Under the pieces are notes generated by a model. The model made no database searches. It was given only the letters and a program-made list of their open reading frames with translations, and was not told where the DNA came from. A DNA stretch of 64,000 nucleotides from an uncultured bacterium (GTDB lineage Bacteria > Cyanobacteriota > Vampirovibrionia > Gastranaerophilales > Gastranaerophilaceae), in contig URFH01000003.1 of assembly GCA_900547155.1 (NCBI GenBank), forward strand, positions 59,303 to 123,302, in the 5' to 3' direction. Of the stretch, positions 1-8,969 are shown one piece after another; within the stretch, counting starts at the first letter, position 1, and each line of letters opens with the position of its first letter. Made by a program: the position numbers and the translations under genes.

Positions 1-2
1 GA

Positions 3-479
3 ATCACTACAGGAACGGGATTTTTGCTCGGAAGAAAAGTTGTTGGCAAACGCGCCCTTGAAATCGTTGGAAAAAACACAAAAATCCTCGATAATCTCTC
101 TGCAAAAACAGAAAAAATGTTCAATAGATTAAAAGGCATTAAATCCAGCGAAGAAAAAACTTTCAAAGGCTTTATGACCAGATTGGCTAATGATTTAACA
201 CAAAAACTTGAAAAAGCAGGCACGAAAAATATTTCTGTTGACGAATTAAAAACACTTCAGGAAAATCCTGCACAACTCAGAAAAACTATTGCACAAAACC
301 TGACCAAAGACGGAATTACCACTACTGGAGCACTTGTTGGTGCCGGTGCCGGCTTTGAACAGGGCGTCAGAGATAACGATAAAAACGGAAAACCCGATGT
401 TATCCAGAATCTTCAGGAAGCAAGCACAATGTCAACCTTTATGAAAGCTTTAAACCTCGCTTCTGACATTGCATGCTAA
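3..479 (+). CDS. Unknown protein, C-terminal part (start lies outside the window)
   Basis: The frame is open from the first complete codon at the window edge, so only the last 158 residues are seen. A TTG at position 24 is not needed as a start. The visible part is lysine-rich and probably helical. It is followed by a glycine-rich stretch (VGAGAGFEQG) and then DNDKNGKPD, which resembles a single EF-hand or dockerin-type calcium loop with acidic or amide side chains at alternating positions. No membrane segment or known family is recognised. A strong terminator follows 21 bases after the stop. The glycine-rich piece recalls the protein at 25216-26424, but homology is not shown. Function unknown. 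Confidence 0.75.
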   Translation: MTTGTGFLLGRKVVGKRALEIVGKNTKILDNLSAKTEKMFNRLKGIKSSEEKTFKGFMTRLANDLTQKLEKAGTKNISVDELKTLQENPAQLRKTIAQNLTKDGITTTGALVGAGAGFEQGVRDNDKNGKPDVIQNLQEASTMSTFMKALNLASDIAC

Positions 480-500
480 TAAAATAACAAATTCTCATAA

Positions 501-534
501 AAAAACTGCTTCCCCGACCGGAGGCAGTTTTTTT
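501..534 (+). terminator. Intrinsic terminator
   Basis: A 13-bp stem (AAAAACTGCTTCC paired with GGAGGCAGTTTTT, one G-U pair) has a six-base loop and runs into a T tract. It ends the transcript of the truncated gene to its left and separates it from folP. Confidence 0.9.
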
Positions 535-550
535 ATGCTAATCTGATTTT

Positions 551-1732
551 ATGAACGAATTGTTTAAGGTCAAATTGATAAAAGCGAACAGGGCAGAACT
601 TGAGAAAATCGGCTTTGATTCTTCTTATGCGCGGCAGGGCACGGACAAACACCGATTTTTGTCCTTGAAAATTTATTCTTTGTCACCTGCGCAGGCAAAT
701 ATCATCAAACAGGCTGCGCTCGCCGGCGGCTCCGACGCTGCTGTTCACAGGGAGGTTATTACCGGCAAAATCGAAAAGTCTGATTGCATTCTTTCCGGAA
801 GTTTGTCCGAATTGAAAAAAATCGCTGAAAAACTTTCGTGCCAGCCTTTTAAACTCGGTATTCTTGGCAAAAAAATCCTTGAGCTTATTGAAATTCAACC
901 TGAACCGATAAAAATCCGCAATACTGTTTTCGATTGGGAAAGACCTTATATTATGGGGATTTTAAATGTCACTCCTGACTCTTTTTCTGACGGCGGTGAG
1001 TTCTTTGACACTAAAAAAGCGGTTTTGCATGCTGCGGATTTAATAGAAAATGGCGCAGATATCATTGATATAGGCGGTGAATCAACCCGTCCTTATGCTC
1101 AAAAGGTTGATGTTAATGAGGAAATCAGGCGTGTTGTTCCTGTTATTGAACAAATCAGGGTTTTGTTTCCGGAAATGCCGGTTAGTATTGATACAAGAAA
1201 TTCAAAAACGGCAAAAGCGGCTTTTGACGCGGGTGCGGACATTATAAACGATGTTTCTGCAATGGAATGGGACTCAGAGATGAAAAAAACGGCTCTGGAG
1301 CTTGATGTTCCGGTAGTTTTGAACCACTCAAAAGGAACTCCCGAAAATATGCAGGAAAATCCGCAATATTTTGATATTTCAGAAGAAATTTATGATTATT
1401 TTGCCCGAAAAATCAATGAACTCACAGAATACGGGTTTTTAAAAAAGAATTTGATAATTGACCCCGGTATTGGCTTTGGAAAAACAAAGGAGCAAAATTT
1501 TGAGCTTTTAAAATCGGTTGCGACCTTGAAAAGCCTTGGCTGCCCGCTTCTGGTCGGTCATTCAAGAAAAACTTTCTTAAAAGAGCAAATCGGCTCGGAA
1601 AATATAGCGGATTTGGACAGAGCAACAAATATAATCAGCTCCTATCTTGTAAATGAGGGCGTGAACTTTCTGCGGGTGCACAATGCGGGCGATTTGAAAA
1701 TGCTTTTAGATTTAAATAGGGCGCTATTTTGA
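551..1732 (+). CDS. folP: Dihydropteroate synthase with N-terminal extension
   Basis: It condenses p-aminobenzoate with 6-hydroxymethyl-dihydropterin diphosphate to dihydropteroate in folate synthesis. The TIM-barrel domain covers about residues 130-393. It shows the diagnostic MGILNVTPDSFSDGG (135-149), DIIDIGGESTRP, a DINDVSA-like strand, and the LLVGHSRK motif near the C-terminus. About 130 residues precede the barrel, making it longer (393) than the usual 270-280. Such extended forms occur in several phyla and the role of the extra domain is unclear. No Shine-Dalgarno sequence precedes the ATG. A weak -10-like TAATCT ends six bases before it. Its 3' end overlaps the convergent Cys-cluster gene by nine bases. 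Confidence 0.95.
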   Translation: MNELFKVKLIKANRAELEKIGFDSSYARQGTDKHRFLSLKIYSLSPAQANIIKQAALAGGSDAAVHREVITGKIEKSDCILSGSLSELKKIAEKLSCQPFKLGILGKKILELIEIQPEPIKIRNTVFDWERPYIMGILNVTPDSFSDGGEFFDTKKAVLHAADLIENGADIIDIGGESTRPYAQKVDVNEEIRRVVPVIEQIRVLFPEMPVSIDTRNSKTAKAAFDAGADIINDVSAMEWDSEMKKTALELDVPVVLNHSKGTPENMQENPQYFDISEEIYDYFARKINELTEYGFLKKNLIIDPGIGFGKTKEQNFELLKSVATLKSLGCPLLVGHSRKTFLKEQIGSENIADLDRATNIISSYLVNEGVNFLRVHNAGDLKMLLDLNRALF

Positions 1733-2137
1733 AGATTTTGATATATTTTGAAAAACTTCGTCAAAAGTTTCTATTGGCGTAAATTTGTAGCCGCAATTTT
1801 CCGCCAGCTCCCCGCCCATCATAAAAATCGCTTCCTGCGGGTATCTGCGGCAAATTCCTGGGCGTTTTTTGTGGATTTTGCACAGATTTGTCTTTGAATC
1901 AAGATTCTGGCATTCAAAAATCAGCCCGATTTCATCTTTTCCGGTAACTTTCAGGTATGTATAAAAAGGATGGAGTTTTCTGAGTTTTTGAAATTCTTCT
2001 TCTGTTTGTACGACATTTTTTGCGTGCCGGACATAAATTTGCTTGCAGCAGCGGCCGCAGCCGAGGCATTTTCCTGTTCTGTAATATGTTCTTCTTAAAA
2101 TATTTTTGTAAAAAAACTTTTTCAGCCTATTCAGCAC
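1724..2137 (-). CDS. YkgJ-type cysteine-cluster protein (putative Zn/Fe-binding)
   Basis: This 137-residue protein has the CxxCxxCC cluster (C24, C27, C30, C31; GKCLGCGRCCKQ). A second cysteine set follows (CQNLDSKTNLCKIHKKRPGI, then CRRYP). This is the pattern of the YkgJ/UPF0153 family, whose members are thought to bind zinc or an iron-sulfur centre; the biochemical function is not established. A basic N-terminus (about residues 1-20) may touch membrane or RNA. The gene is third in a leftward unit, overlapping the TPR gene by 11 bases, and ends nine bases inside folP. A longer homologue lies at 33366-33944. Confidence 0.85.
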   Translation of the reverse strand: MLNRLKKFFYKNILRRTYYRTGKCLGCGRCCKQIYVRHAKNVVQTEEEFQKLRKLHPFYTYLKVTGKDEIGLIFECQNLDSKTNLCKIHKKRPGICRRYPQEAIFMMGGELAENCGYKFTPIETFDEVFQNISKSSK

Positions 2138-3377
2138 TATCTATTCTTCCTCTTGTTGCAAGAATTCGTTTGCATTCGGTCTTGCATTTCAATGCGTAGG
2201 AGCTTTCTTTTGAGTTGCTCTCTGCGAGCAGTATAATTCTATCACACATTTCTACGCATTGTTTGAGAAGATTGTTGTTCATTGCATTATTTATTCTTGA
2301 ATAAAGGTCTGCAATAACAAAAGGTTCCGGCTGGATATAAGTTTTTAGCACCTGAATTTTGTGTTCTACATCAGCCAGCTCGTCAGGTGAAAGCAAATAT
2401 GCGTTTTCGTATTCGACAAGGGCGTCTTCGTACAGGTTTTTTGCTTCAAAATCCTTAGCTTCCTTTAAATGTATATCTGAATTTTCTTTTGTTTTAACTT
2501 TAAATACAAGCGAATTCGCTTTTTCTGTAATAACTTTTGCCTTTTGTGAAGTTTTGGGCATCATGTCGGAGCAGCGCTTGTAAAAACAGTAAGCCCAGTC
2601 TTTTTTTCCTTTTCGCTCAAAGATTGTCGCTATATTCCAGAGGACAAGCGGTGAATACGGAAAATTTTTATAAACTGTCAGGAAAAAGTCCAGCGCTTTG
2701 TCATAATCTTTTGTGAACATAAAAATTTGTCCGAGGTTGTTATAAACCGTCGGCAAATCCGCATAAATCGAAATCATTTTCAGGTTAATTGTAGCCATGA
2801 GCTTTAGATTGCCGGTGTTTTTCAATGCTGCAAGCTTTTTGAAATAGTAATCAACCTTTGTGCGAAGCCTTAACATAGATTCTTTCACAGAAAGATATTC
2901 TCTGGTCATGTTATTGCGGTTGTATCTAAGGTATCGCTCGAAAAATTTTGTGGATTTAATGCGGCAACCTTTTTGATTGTATGCTATGGCAAGGTTAAGG
3001 CAAACAACAGGGTTTTCCGGCTGGATTGAAAAAGCCTTTGTCCAGTTTTCAATAGCTTGAGCAGCATCTCCCTGCACAAATTGTACATTGGCAATATTAA
3101 TGTATGCGTTGTACTCTTTTTCGTTAATTTCAACGGCTTTTTGCCAGCTTTTTAAAGCGCTGTCGATTTTGTTTTGTTTCCGGTAGCAGTTTCCTATGAG
3201 CACATGCACGTAGGAGCTTTTTAGCAGGTCTTTGTCGTTTAAAACCAGGTTAAGCGTTTCCTGAATGTTTTCTGCATTGTAGTACTCGACTGCTTTTGTT
3301 ATTTTCGCTCTCATGCCCTCTTCTGTGTCATGCAGCGAGGCTGAGGTTATGGTTGTAGAAAGATTTACGTTGTTCAT
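2127..3377 (-). CDS. Tetratricopeptide-repeat protein
   Basis: A 416-residue all-helical protein. TPR units are visible between about residues 20 and 160 (for example LIGNCYRKQNKIDSALKSWQ, AYINIANVQFVQGDAAQAIE, VCLNLAIAYNQKG) and again at about 205-270 (VYNNLGQIFMFTKDYDKALD). A further helical repeat region lies towards the C-terminus. There is no signal peptide or membrane segment, so it is probably a cytoplasmic scaffold. The start is supported by GGAG five bases before the ATG. It lies 16 bases after the small gene at 3394-3732 and overlaps the Cys-cluster gene, so the three are probably co-transcribed. Partner proteins are unknown. Confidence 0.85.
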   Translation of the reverse strand: MNNVNLSTTITSASLHDTEEGMRAKITKAVEYYNAENIQETLNLVLNDKDLLKSSYVHVLIGNCYRKQNKIDSALKSWQKAVEINEKEYNAYINIANVQFVQGDAAQAIENWTKAFSIQPENPVVCLNLAIAYNQKGCRIKSTKFFERYLRYNRNNMTREYLSVKESMLRLRTKVDYYFKKLAALKNTGNLKLMATINLKMISIYADLPTVYNNLGQIFMFTKDYDKALDFFLTVYKNFPYSPLVLWNIATIFERKGKKDWAYCFYKRCSDMMPKTSQKAKVITEKANSLVFKVKTKENSDIHLKEAKDFEAKNLYEDALVEYENAYLLSPDELADVEHKIQVLKTYIQPEPFVIADLYSRINNAMNNNLLKQCVEMCDRIILLAESNSKESSYALKCKTECKRILATRGRIDSAE

Positions 3378-3393
3378 CTAAACTCCAGACGGG

Positions 3394-3732
3394 CTATCCC
3401 AGTAAATCTTTTAGAAAATTCCTGTTGTTAAACATTCCCTCAATGACTTTTTCGCTAAATTCCCCGTCATCAGCCTGAAAAACCTTTTCCATAACGAGTT
3501 TGTTATGACTTGTGTCTTCAGGATTGGACAATGCCAGATTTGTGAATTTTTTTACTTCCAAGTCACGCTGGTAGAGTTTTATGGCTTCTTTAGAGATGTT
3601 GGATTCATCTATGAGAAGAGTTTTGTCTATTTCAGCGTAAGGGTTTTTGTTTTTATTTTGTATTTTTTCAATATCGGTTTCTTGAACAAGGTTCTTATTT
3701 GCGAGTTCTTGTGCTGAGATTCCGTTTAACAT
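3394..3732 (-). CDS. Small helical protein of unknown function
   Basis: The start is the internal ATG at 3732, preceded by GGGGAGAAAAGGAT. The longer frame reaching 3819 would run through the operator and has no ribosome site. The 112-residue product is charged and helical. The C-terminal half (NISKEAIKLYQRDLEVKKF ... LVMEKVFQADDGEFSEKVIE) distantly resembles the layout of FlgM-like anti-sigma factors, but this is only a loose resemblance and no flagellar gene is nearby. It is first gene of a leftward unit with the TPR and Cys-cluster genes. Confidence 0.7.
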   Translation of the reverse strand: MLNGISAQELANKNLVQETDIEKIQNKNKNPYAEIDKTLLIDESNISKEAIKLYQRDLEVKKFTNLALSNPEDTSHNKLVMEKVFQADDGEFSEKVIEGMFNNRNFLKDLLG

Positions 3733-3786
3733 ATCCTTTTCTCCCCTTAATAATATTATGATTATAAGCCGGGTTTTTACTATAAT

Positions 3787-3820
3787 CATGTGGTCAATTT
3801 TTATAGACCACATGGTCAAT
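3787..3820. promoter_or_regulatory. Palindromic operator candidate between divergent genes
   Basis: Nine-base arms CATGTGGTC (3787-3795) and GACCACATG (3806-3814) are separated by ten bases. A second, overlapping palindrome GACCA-CA-TGGTC lies at 3806-3817, and the octamer TGGTCAAT occurs twice (3791-3798, 3813-3820). The site thus holds three half-sites of the type GACCA/TGGTC. It lies 55 bases upstream of the leftward gene starting at 3732 and about 80 bases upstream of the rightward gene at 3900. That placement suits a dimeric repressor or activator. The regulator is not identified. Confidence 0.5.
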
Positions 3821-3899
3821 ATGGCGCATGCCCGTTAATGTTCTTAATATGTTGTGAAATATGACAATAAATACTATAATAACCTTTAAAGGATAAATA

Positions 3900-4598
3900 A
3901 TGGCATCAGTAATTGATTCTATAAGAACAGTATATACGGACAACTATTCCCTCGTAAAATTGGGAGTTTTTGGCTATCTTGTTTTTATCATTTATTCTTT
4001 TGTCAGCAGCAAACCCGAAATGCAGGTGATGAATTATATCTGGTTTGTGTTGATAGTGTTTTTTTATGTGGGTTATTTTTCGGTAATTATGCACAACCGC
4101 ATTACGCAGAATCTTGCAGTGCTTCCAATGATTAATCCTGTCATTTTTTTATCCATTTGTGTTAAGGGACTGGCGGTTATGCTTCCGTATTTGATTGTCG
4201 GGCTGCCTCTTGTAAATCTTGTTGTCGGATTGTTCAATTTCGACGGAATACCCCAGCAAATAGCCATTGGCATTATCCAGCTGATTGTAGTTTTTGTTGC
4301 TCTTACTGCTCTTATTTATTTTTCCTGCGAATATAAAGTGAAAGACGGTTATGATTTTGCCAAAATTTTCAGCAGTTTTCAGGATGTGCTTGTTTATGCG
4401 CTTGTTTGCGTAATCGCGCTGCTGTTTGTTAATATTTTTATTGCTGTGCCGGTTTTATACCTTGCTTATTCCTTTTTTGACCTGGGAGGGGTCTTCAAAT
4501 ACGCTGTTTGCTACCTTGTGACGATGAACCTTGCTTTTCTTGCTGATTATTGCGGGCAGCTCTGGTTTGATTTGGACAGCAGGAATAACTATTATTAA
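3900..4598 (+). CDS. Polytopic membrane protein (DUF4013-like)
   Basis: A 232-residue protein with about six hydrophobic segments, roughly at residues 20-38, 46-64, 88-110, 118-143, 163-192 and 195-218. The arrangement and the near absence of charged motifs resemble the DUF4013 group of inner-membrane proteins; no catalytic motif is visible. AAAGGA nine bases before the ATG supports the start. It stands alone between the operator region at 3787-3820 and the two-component system, 73 bases upstream of the response regulator. The function is unknown. Confidence 0.75.
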   Translation: MASVIDSIRTVYTDNYSLVKLGVFGYLVFIIYSFVSSKPEMQVMNYIWFVLIVFFYVGYFSVIMHNRITQNLAVLPMINPVIFLSICVKGLAVMLPYLIVGLPLVNLVVGLFNFDGIPQQIAIGIIQLIVVFVALTALIYFSCEYKVKDGYDFAKIFSSFQDVLVYALVCVIALLFVNIFIAVPVLYLAYSFFDLGGVFKYAVCYLVTMNLAFLADYCGQLWFDLDSRNNYY

Positions 4599-4671
4599 TT
4601 TTTAACAATTTGTTGTTCTGTTTTGTTAAATGTGCAAAAATTATAAATAGAACAGGCTTGAGGATGAGAAA

Positions 4672-5385
4672 ATGCAAAAAAGTTTGTTAATTGTTGATGA
4701 TGATGATGAAATCAGAGAACTGCTTGAGTTTGACCTTGCACAGAGCGGTTATAAAGTGGATACAGCGCAAAACGGCTTTGATGGGCTTGAAAAAGCGGTG
4801 AATAATTACTACGATTTGGTTCTGCTGGATGTCATGATGCCTAAAATGAATGGTTTTGACGTGTGCAAAAACATTAGAAAGAGCAAACCGGAGCTTCCTG
4901 TGCTTCTTTTGACTGCAAAAGGCACGATTGACGATAAAACTCAGGGCTTTGACTGCGGCGCGGACGATTATCTCGTAAAACCTTTTGATATTCAGGAGGT
5001 TCTTCTCAGGGTAAGGGCACTTTTGCGCAGAAAATCGGACTCTCAGCCCGAGCAGCTGCTAAAAAAAGAGATTTTGAAAATGGGTGAAATCGAAATCTTT
5101 CCGGAATCACTTGAGGCGTTTATTAACGACAAAAAAACAAAGCTTACTCCGACAGAATTCGAGATTTTGTATTGCCTTATGCAGCATTTTAATAAGGCGG
5201 TGCCCCTTGCGACGCTTCTTGATGAGGTCTGGGGGTATGATTCGGATGAAGATGTCCGCATGCTGAGGGTTCATGTCGGCGGTTTGAGGCAAAAAATAGA
5301 AAAAGACACAAAAAATCCCAGATATCTTCATACTGTAACGAATGTAGGCTACAAACTCACTCCCTGCGGTGATGAAGAGGTATAA
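4672..5385 (+). CDS. OmpR-family response regulator
   Basis: A DNA-binding two-component regulator of 237 residues. The receiver domain (about 1-120) has the acidic pocket (VDDDDE, residues 8-13), phosphoacceptor D53 (LLDVMMPKMNG) and the conserved Thr/Lys (LLTAKG). A winged-helix effector domain covers about 135-232. The recognition part DEDVRMLRVHVGGLRQKIE is the style found in the cyanobacterial RpaA/RpaB and ManR group, which supports a cyanobacterial relative. A good ribosome site (TTGAGGATGAGAAA) precedes it. It overlaps its kinase by one base (TAATG), so the two are translationally coupled. The target genes are unknown. Confidence 0.93.
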   Translation: MQKSLLIVDDDDEIRELLEFDLAQSGYKVDTAQNGFDGLEKAVNNYYDLVLLDVMMPKMNGFDVCKNIRKSKPELPVLLLTAKGTIDDKTQGFDCGADDYLVKPFDIQEVLLRVRALLRRKSDSQPEQLLKKEILKMGEIEIFPESLEAFINDKKTKLTPTEFEILYCLMQHFNKAVPLATLLDEVWGYDSDEDVRMLRVHVGGLRQKIEKDTKNPRYLHTVTNVGYKLTPCGDEEV

Positions 5386-7079
5386 TGAAGAAATTTGAGG
5401 GCGCAAAGAAAATAAAACGTCTTAAAATTGTCGAGCAGATTATAATTGTGCTTTTTATGGCTGTTATTTTCCCGCTTGTTATCAGCGCTGTAATCATCAA
5501 CAATATCAACCAGCATGCTGTAAGAAATGAGCTAAAATATTCGGCTCTGATTATTTCCGAATCCATTGCATCAAACATTGAAACCTTTTTCCAGACCGGA
5601 AAAGACGAACTTGACGGTATTGTGCTGGGTTTAAAATATATAAAGTCCGATTATCTTCAAGATGTGTATTTAAAGGACATTTTGCTCCATTCTGAGATTT
5701 TTAAATCCTTTGAAACCGAATATACCGCACCCGGCGAGAATTATCCCTCGGGAGAGGACTCTGTAAAATTCAACAGAGAAGATAATACAGTAAATGTTGT
5801 GCAAAAAATCAACGATATTGAAAAACTCAAAGCCTCCATTAATCTGGATTTGTTTGATGACAAGGTTTTTAACATTTTTAAGGATTCAAACAGGCAAATC
5901 TATGTTATAAACTACAAAAATGAGCTCATATCCTCACACAATTACAACGAAGCTGACTTTAAAAGCGCGCTTTCTGCCCTGCCAAAGTCAATGAAAGAGC
6001 AGGAACCGGTCATTTTCGGCAGGATTAAAAACCAGCCTCTTGCTTATTACAAGCTCACTTCGCCCAAAATGATTATTCTGGTAAATACCACAAGCCAGAT
6101 TACAAATACCACCATTAATAAAGCGCGTTTTCGCATTATTCTGGCGCTTTCGCTCACAGCGCTGTTTATTTTTACTATAGTTCTGCTTTACACTTATTAT
6201 CTTTATATCAATATCCGCCAGCTTTTCAAGGGCATAATGGCGCTTTCTCTCGGGAACTACAAGAGGAAAATCCGCCTTTTAACCAATGTTTTCACGCCTT
6301 ACGAAATCATTTTCCTTGCCATTGAGTTCAATAAAATGGTTGATGAGATTAATAATTCATACAGGCAGCTCAAACAAAAAAACAAAGAGCTCAAAAAACT
6401 CGACGAATTCCGCTCAAACCTCGTGGATACGGTCAGCCATGAATTCAGAACCCCTCTAACCAGCATAAAAGGCTACACTTCAAGATTATTGCGTCAGGAT
6501 ATCGAAATTGATGAGGCAACAAAGCAAAAATCGCTCAAAGTGATTAAATCCCAGTCCGAACGCCTGAGCAGAATGGTCGAGGATTTGCTGGTTATCCCTG
6601 ATATTGAGGGCGCAAAGCTAAATCTTAACATTGAGCCCGTGAATATTACCGATTTGATAAACGATTCGCTTATTTCTGTTAAAAATAAGGAGCAGCATGA
6701 GCTATTTGTCGAAATTCCCGATGATTTTCCGCCTGTAATGGCCGACAAAGACCGACTTGAGCAAATTATGATTAACCTCATAGAAAACGCAAATAAATAT
6801 GCGTACGAAGATTCTGATATAAAGGTTTCTGTCCAAAAAGAGGGCTCAAAAGCCGTTATTACCGTGGAAAACAACGCTGATTACATTTCGCATGAGGTCT
6901 TGAACAAACTTTTCGGCAAATTTATCAGAATTGATGACAAAACTACCCGCACAACCAGAGGAACCGGTCTTGGCCTGTTTATTGTTAAAGGGCTGGTGCT
7001 CGCAATGAACGGGCATATAGAACTAAAATCCACAGAAGATAACAAATTTTATGCAATTGTTAAGTTTCCGCTGGCATGA
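5385..7079 (+). CDS. Membrane sensor histidine kinase
   Basis: 564 residues with two membrane helices (about 17-40 and 250-275) enclosing an extracytoplasmic sensor domain of roughly 210 residues. These are followed by a HAMP-like linker, a dimerisation helix with H352 (SHEFRTPLTS), and a HATPase domain. The N box (NLIENANKYAYED, 464-476) and the G2 box (RGTGLGLFIVK) are intact. The G1 box, normally DxGxG, reads VENNADYIS (494-502) and is degenerate. It is the partner of the regulator immediately upstream. The MsbA-type exporter 63 bases downstream has its own ribosome site. The signal sensed is not apparent. Confidence 0.92.
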   Translation: MKKFEGAKKIKRLKIVEQIIIVLFMAVIFPLVISAVIINNINQHAVRNELKYSALIISESIASNIETFFQTGKDELDGIVLGLKYIKSDYLQDVYLKDILLHSEIFKSFETEYTAPGENYPSGEDSVKFNREDNTVNVVQKINDIEKLKASINLDLFDDKVFNIFKDSNRQIYVINYKNELISSHNYNEADFKSALSALPKSMKEQEPVIFGRIKNQPLAYYKLTSPKMIILVNTTSQITNTTINKARFRIILALSLTALFIFTIVLLYTYYLYINIRQLFKGIMALSLGNYKRKIRLLTNVFTPYEIIFLAIEFNKMVDEINNSYRQLKQKNKELKKLDEFRSNLVDTVSHEFRTPLTSIKGYTSRLLRQDIEIDEATKQKSLKVIKSQSERLSRMVEDLLVIPDIEGAKLNLNIEPVNITDLINDSLISVKNKEQHELFVEIPDDFPPVMADKDRLEQIMINLIENANKYAYEDSDIKVSVQKEGSKAVITVENNADYISHEVLNKLFGKFIRIDDKTTRTTRGTGLGLFIVKGLVLAMNGHIELKSTEDNKFYAIVKFPLA

Positions 7080-7142
7080 CCCAAAAACAGCTTATGTTTA
7101 AGCTAGAATTTTATTAATCAGCAAAATTACGGAGAGAGAATA

Positions 7143-8927
7143 ATGAAGTTAAAAGATACACAGGCGCTGGATTCGTTTAATTACGGATATTTGCTCAAAA
7201 GAGTTTATAAATACATAAAACCATATATGTTTCGTGTGATTATGGGCTTTATTATTGCTATTCCTGTCGGTTTGCTTGACGGCGTGGTTGCTTATGCGCT
7301 TAAACCTTATATGGACGAGGTTTTGATTAAGAAAAATATGCTTCTGGCGGTGATTATTCCGTTCGGAATTGTGTTTTTTGCCGGTTTGCAGGGCGTTTTG
7401 AGGTATTTGAACGAGTATCTGGCTAACTGGTGCGGCCAAAAAGTCACAAATGCCGTTAAAATCGGACTTTTTGAAAAACTGGTGACTATGGATTCGCGTT
7501 TCTTTGACGAAAATTCCTCTGGAATCGTCCTGACGCGTTTTCTTTCCGATCCGGAAACCGCTTCAAGAGGCATTCTTGACAATATTAAGGCTTTTGTTAC
7601 CGCGGTTTGCGGCGCTGTTGCGCTTGTCGGCGTAATGCTGTATAACTCCTGGATTCTTGCGCTTGTGGGCGTTATCGTGCTTTTTATCGCATTTTTGCCC
7701 GTGGCGCTGATTAGAAAAAGAATTAAATCCGCTTCAAATAAAAATATGAAAATAGGCGGCGATTTGACCACGAATTTCAACGAAACCTATTCAGGCAATA
7801 AAATCATGACCGCATATAACCTGAATAAATACCAGCTGGACAAATTTGTGCAAAATATCCATGACATGTTTGATGTAAACATGTCCCTCGTAAAGCGCTC
7901 TGCGTGGATGTCGCCGATTATGTATTTAATTGCGTCGGTCGGGATTGCGCTTGTGTTCGGATTTGGTACTTATCTCGTGATTTCGGGTCAAATGACAGGC
8001 GGCGGGCTGGCTTCGTTCGTTACTTCGCTTTTGCTTTTGTACAAACCGGTTAAAACCATGGGCAATACGCTTACAACGCTGCAAACTTTGTTTGTTGCTC
8101 TGGGCAGAACTTTTGAGCTCTTTGATATGCAGCCTGAAATCAAAGACAAAGAAGGCGCGGCAACGCTGGAACACGTCAAAGAGGGCGTGGCTTTTGACAA
8201 TGTTTCCTTTGAATACGAAGAGGGCGTGCCTGTTTTAAAAAATATTAATTTTAATGTAAAAGTTGGCGAAACTCTTGCGCTTGTCGGTAATTCCGGCGGC
8301 GGAAAATCAACAATTGCAAACCTGATTCCCCGTTTTTATGACGTAAAGTCAGGAGCTGTAAGGATTGATGGGGTTGATATCAGAGATTTTACTCTGGAAT
8401 CGCTGAGAAAGAATATTTCGATTGTTTTTCAGGACAATTTCCTGTTTTCGGGCACTATTCGCGAAAATCTGCTGATGGGCAACTTCAATGCCACTGAAAA
8501 TGATATTCAAAAGGTTGTTCAGGCGGCGCATCTTGACGAATTTTTAAACGAATTGCCCGATGGCCTTGAAACAGTGCTTGGCGAGCGCGGAACAACCCTT
8601 TCCGGCGGCCAGCGTCAGCGTGTTGCAATTGCCAGAGCAATGCTGAAAGACGCTCCGATTATTATTCTTGATGAAGCTACATCGGCTCTGGATAATGAAT
8701 CCGAGGCTATTGTTCAAAAAGCGCTGGAAAACCTGATGGAGAACAAAACCGTATTTGTTATTGCTCACAGGCTTTCTACCATAAATAATGCTGATAGAAT
8801 TGCAGTTATTAACGAGGGCGAGCTTGCAGAAATCGGCACGCATGACGAGCTGATGAACTTGCCGAACGGAAAATACAGACTTTTGTACGAAATGCAGTTC
8901 AATAAAAGCGAAGTCGCGGCAAATTAG
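7143..8927 (+). CDS. msbA: ABC exporter, MsbA/lipid A type
   Basis: A half-transporter of 594 residues: six membrane helices (about residues 28-320) fused to an ATPase domain. Walker A is GNSGGGKST (382-390), the signature is LSGGQ (486-490), and Walker B is IIILDEAT (506-513), followed by the H-loop in VIAHRLS. Length and domain order fit the MsbA group, which flips lipid A-core across the inner membrane; multidrug exporters of the same family cannot be excluded. GGAGAGAG precedes the ATG. The presence of AsmA, MBOAT and sugar genes elsewhere in the window fits an outer membrane. It is convergent with the rel gene. Confidence 0.87.
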   Translation: MKLKDTQALDSFNYGYLLKRVYKYIKPYMFRVIMGFIIAIPVGLLDGVVAYALKPYMDEVLIKKNMLLAVIIPFGIVFFAGLQGVLRYLNEYLANWCGQKVTNAVKIGLFEKLVTMDSRFFDENSSGIVLTRFLSDPETASRGILDNIKAFVTAVCGAVALVGVMLYNSWILALVGVIVLFIAFLPVALIRKRIKSASNKNMKIGGDLTTNFNETYSGNKIMTAYNLNKYQLDKFVQNIHDMFDVNMSLVKRSAWMSPIMYLIASVGIALVFGFGTYLVISGQMTGGGLASFVTSLLLLYKPVKTMGNTLTTLQTLFVALGRTFELFDMQPEIKDKEGAATLEHVKEGVAFDNVSFEYEEGVPVLKNINFNVKVGETLALVGNSGGGKSTIANLIPRFYDVKSGAVRIDGVDIRDFTLESLRKNISIVFQDNFLFSGTIRENLLMGNFNATENDIQKVVQAAHLDEFLNELPDGLETVLGERGTTLSGGQRQRVAIARAMLKDAPIIILDEATSALDNESEAIVQKALENLMENKTVFVIAHRLSTINNADRIAVINEGELAEIGTHDELMNLPNGKYRLLYEMQFNKSEVAAN

Positions 8928-8969
8928 CACTTTTGCCTGAATTCGGGCATAAAAAAGAGAAAAAACAGG

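Noticed and set aside
3733..3819. N-terminal extension of the small protein at 3394-3732
   Set aside because: It would run through the operator DNA, and a strong ribosome site precedes the internal ATG.
8935..8957. Terminator between msbA and rel
   Set aside because: TGCCTGAATTCGGGCA is nearly palindromic, but there is almost no loop and it is followed by A rather than T on the plus strand.
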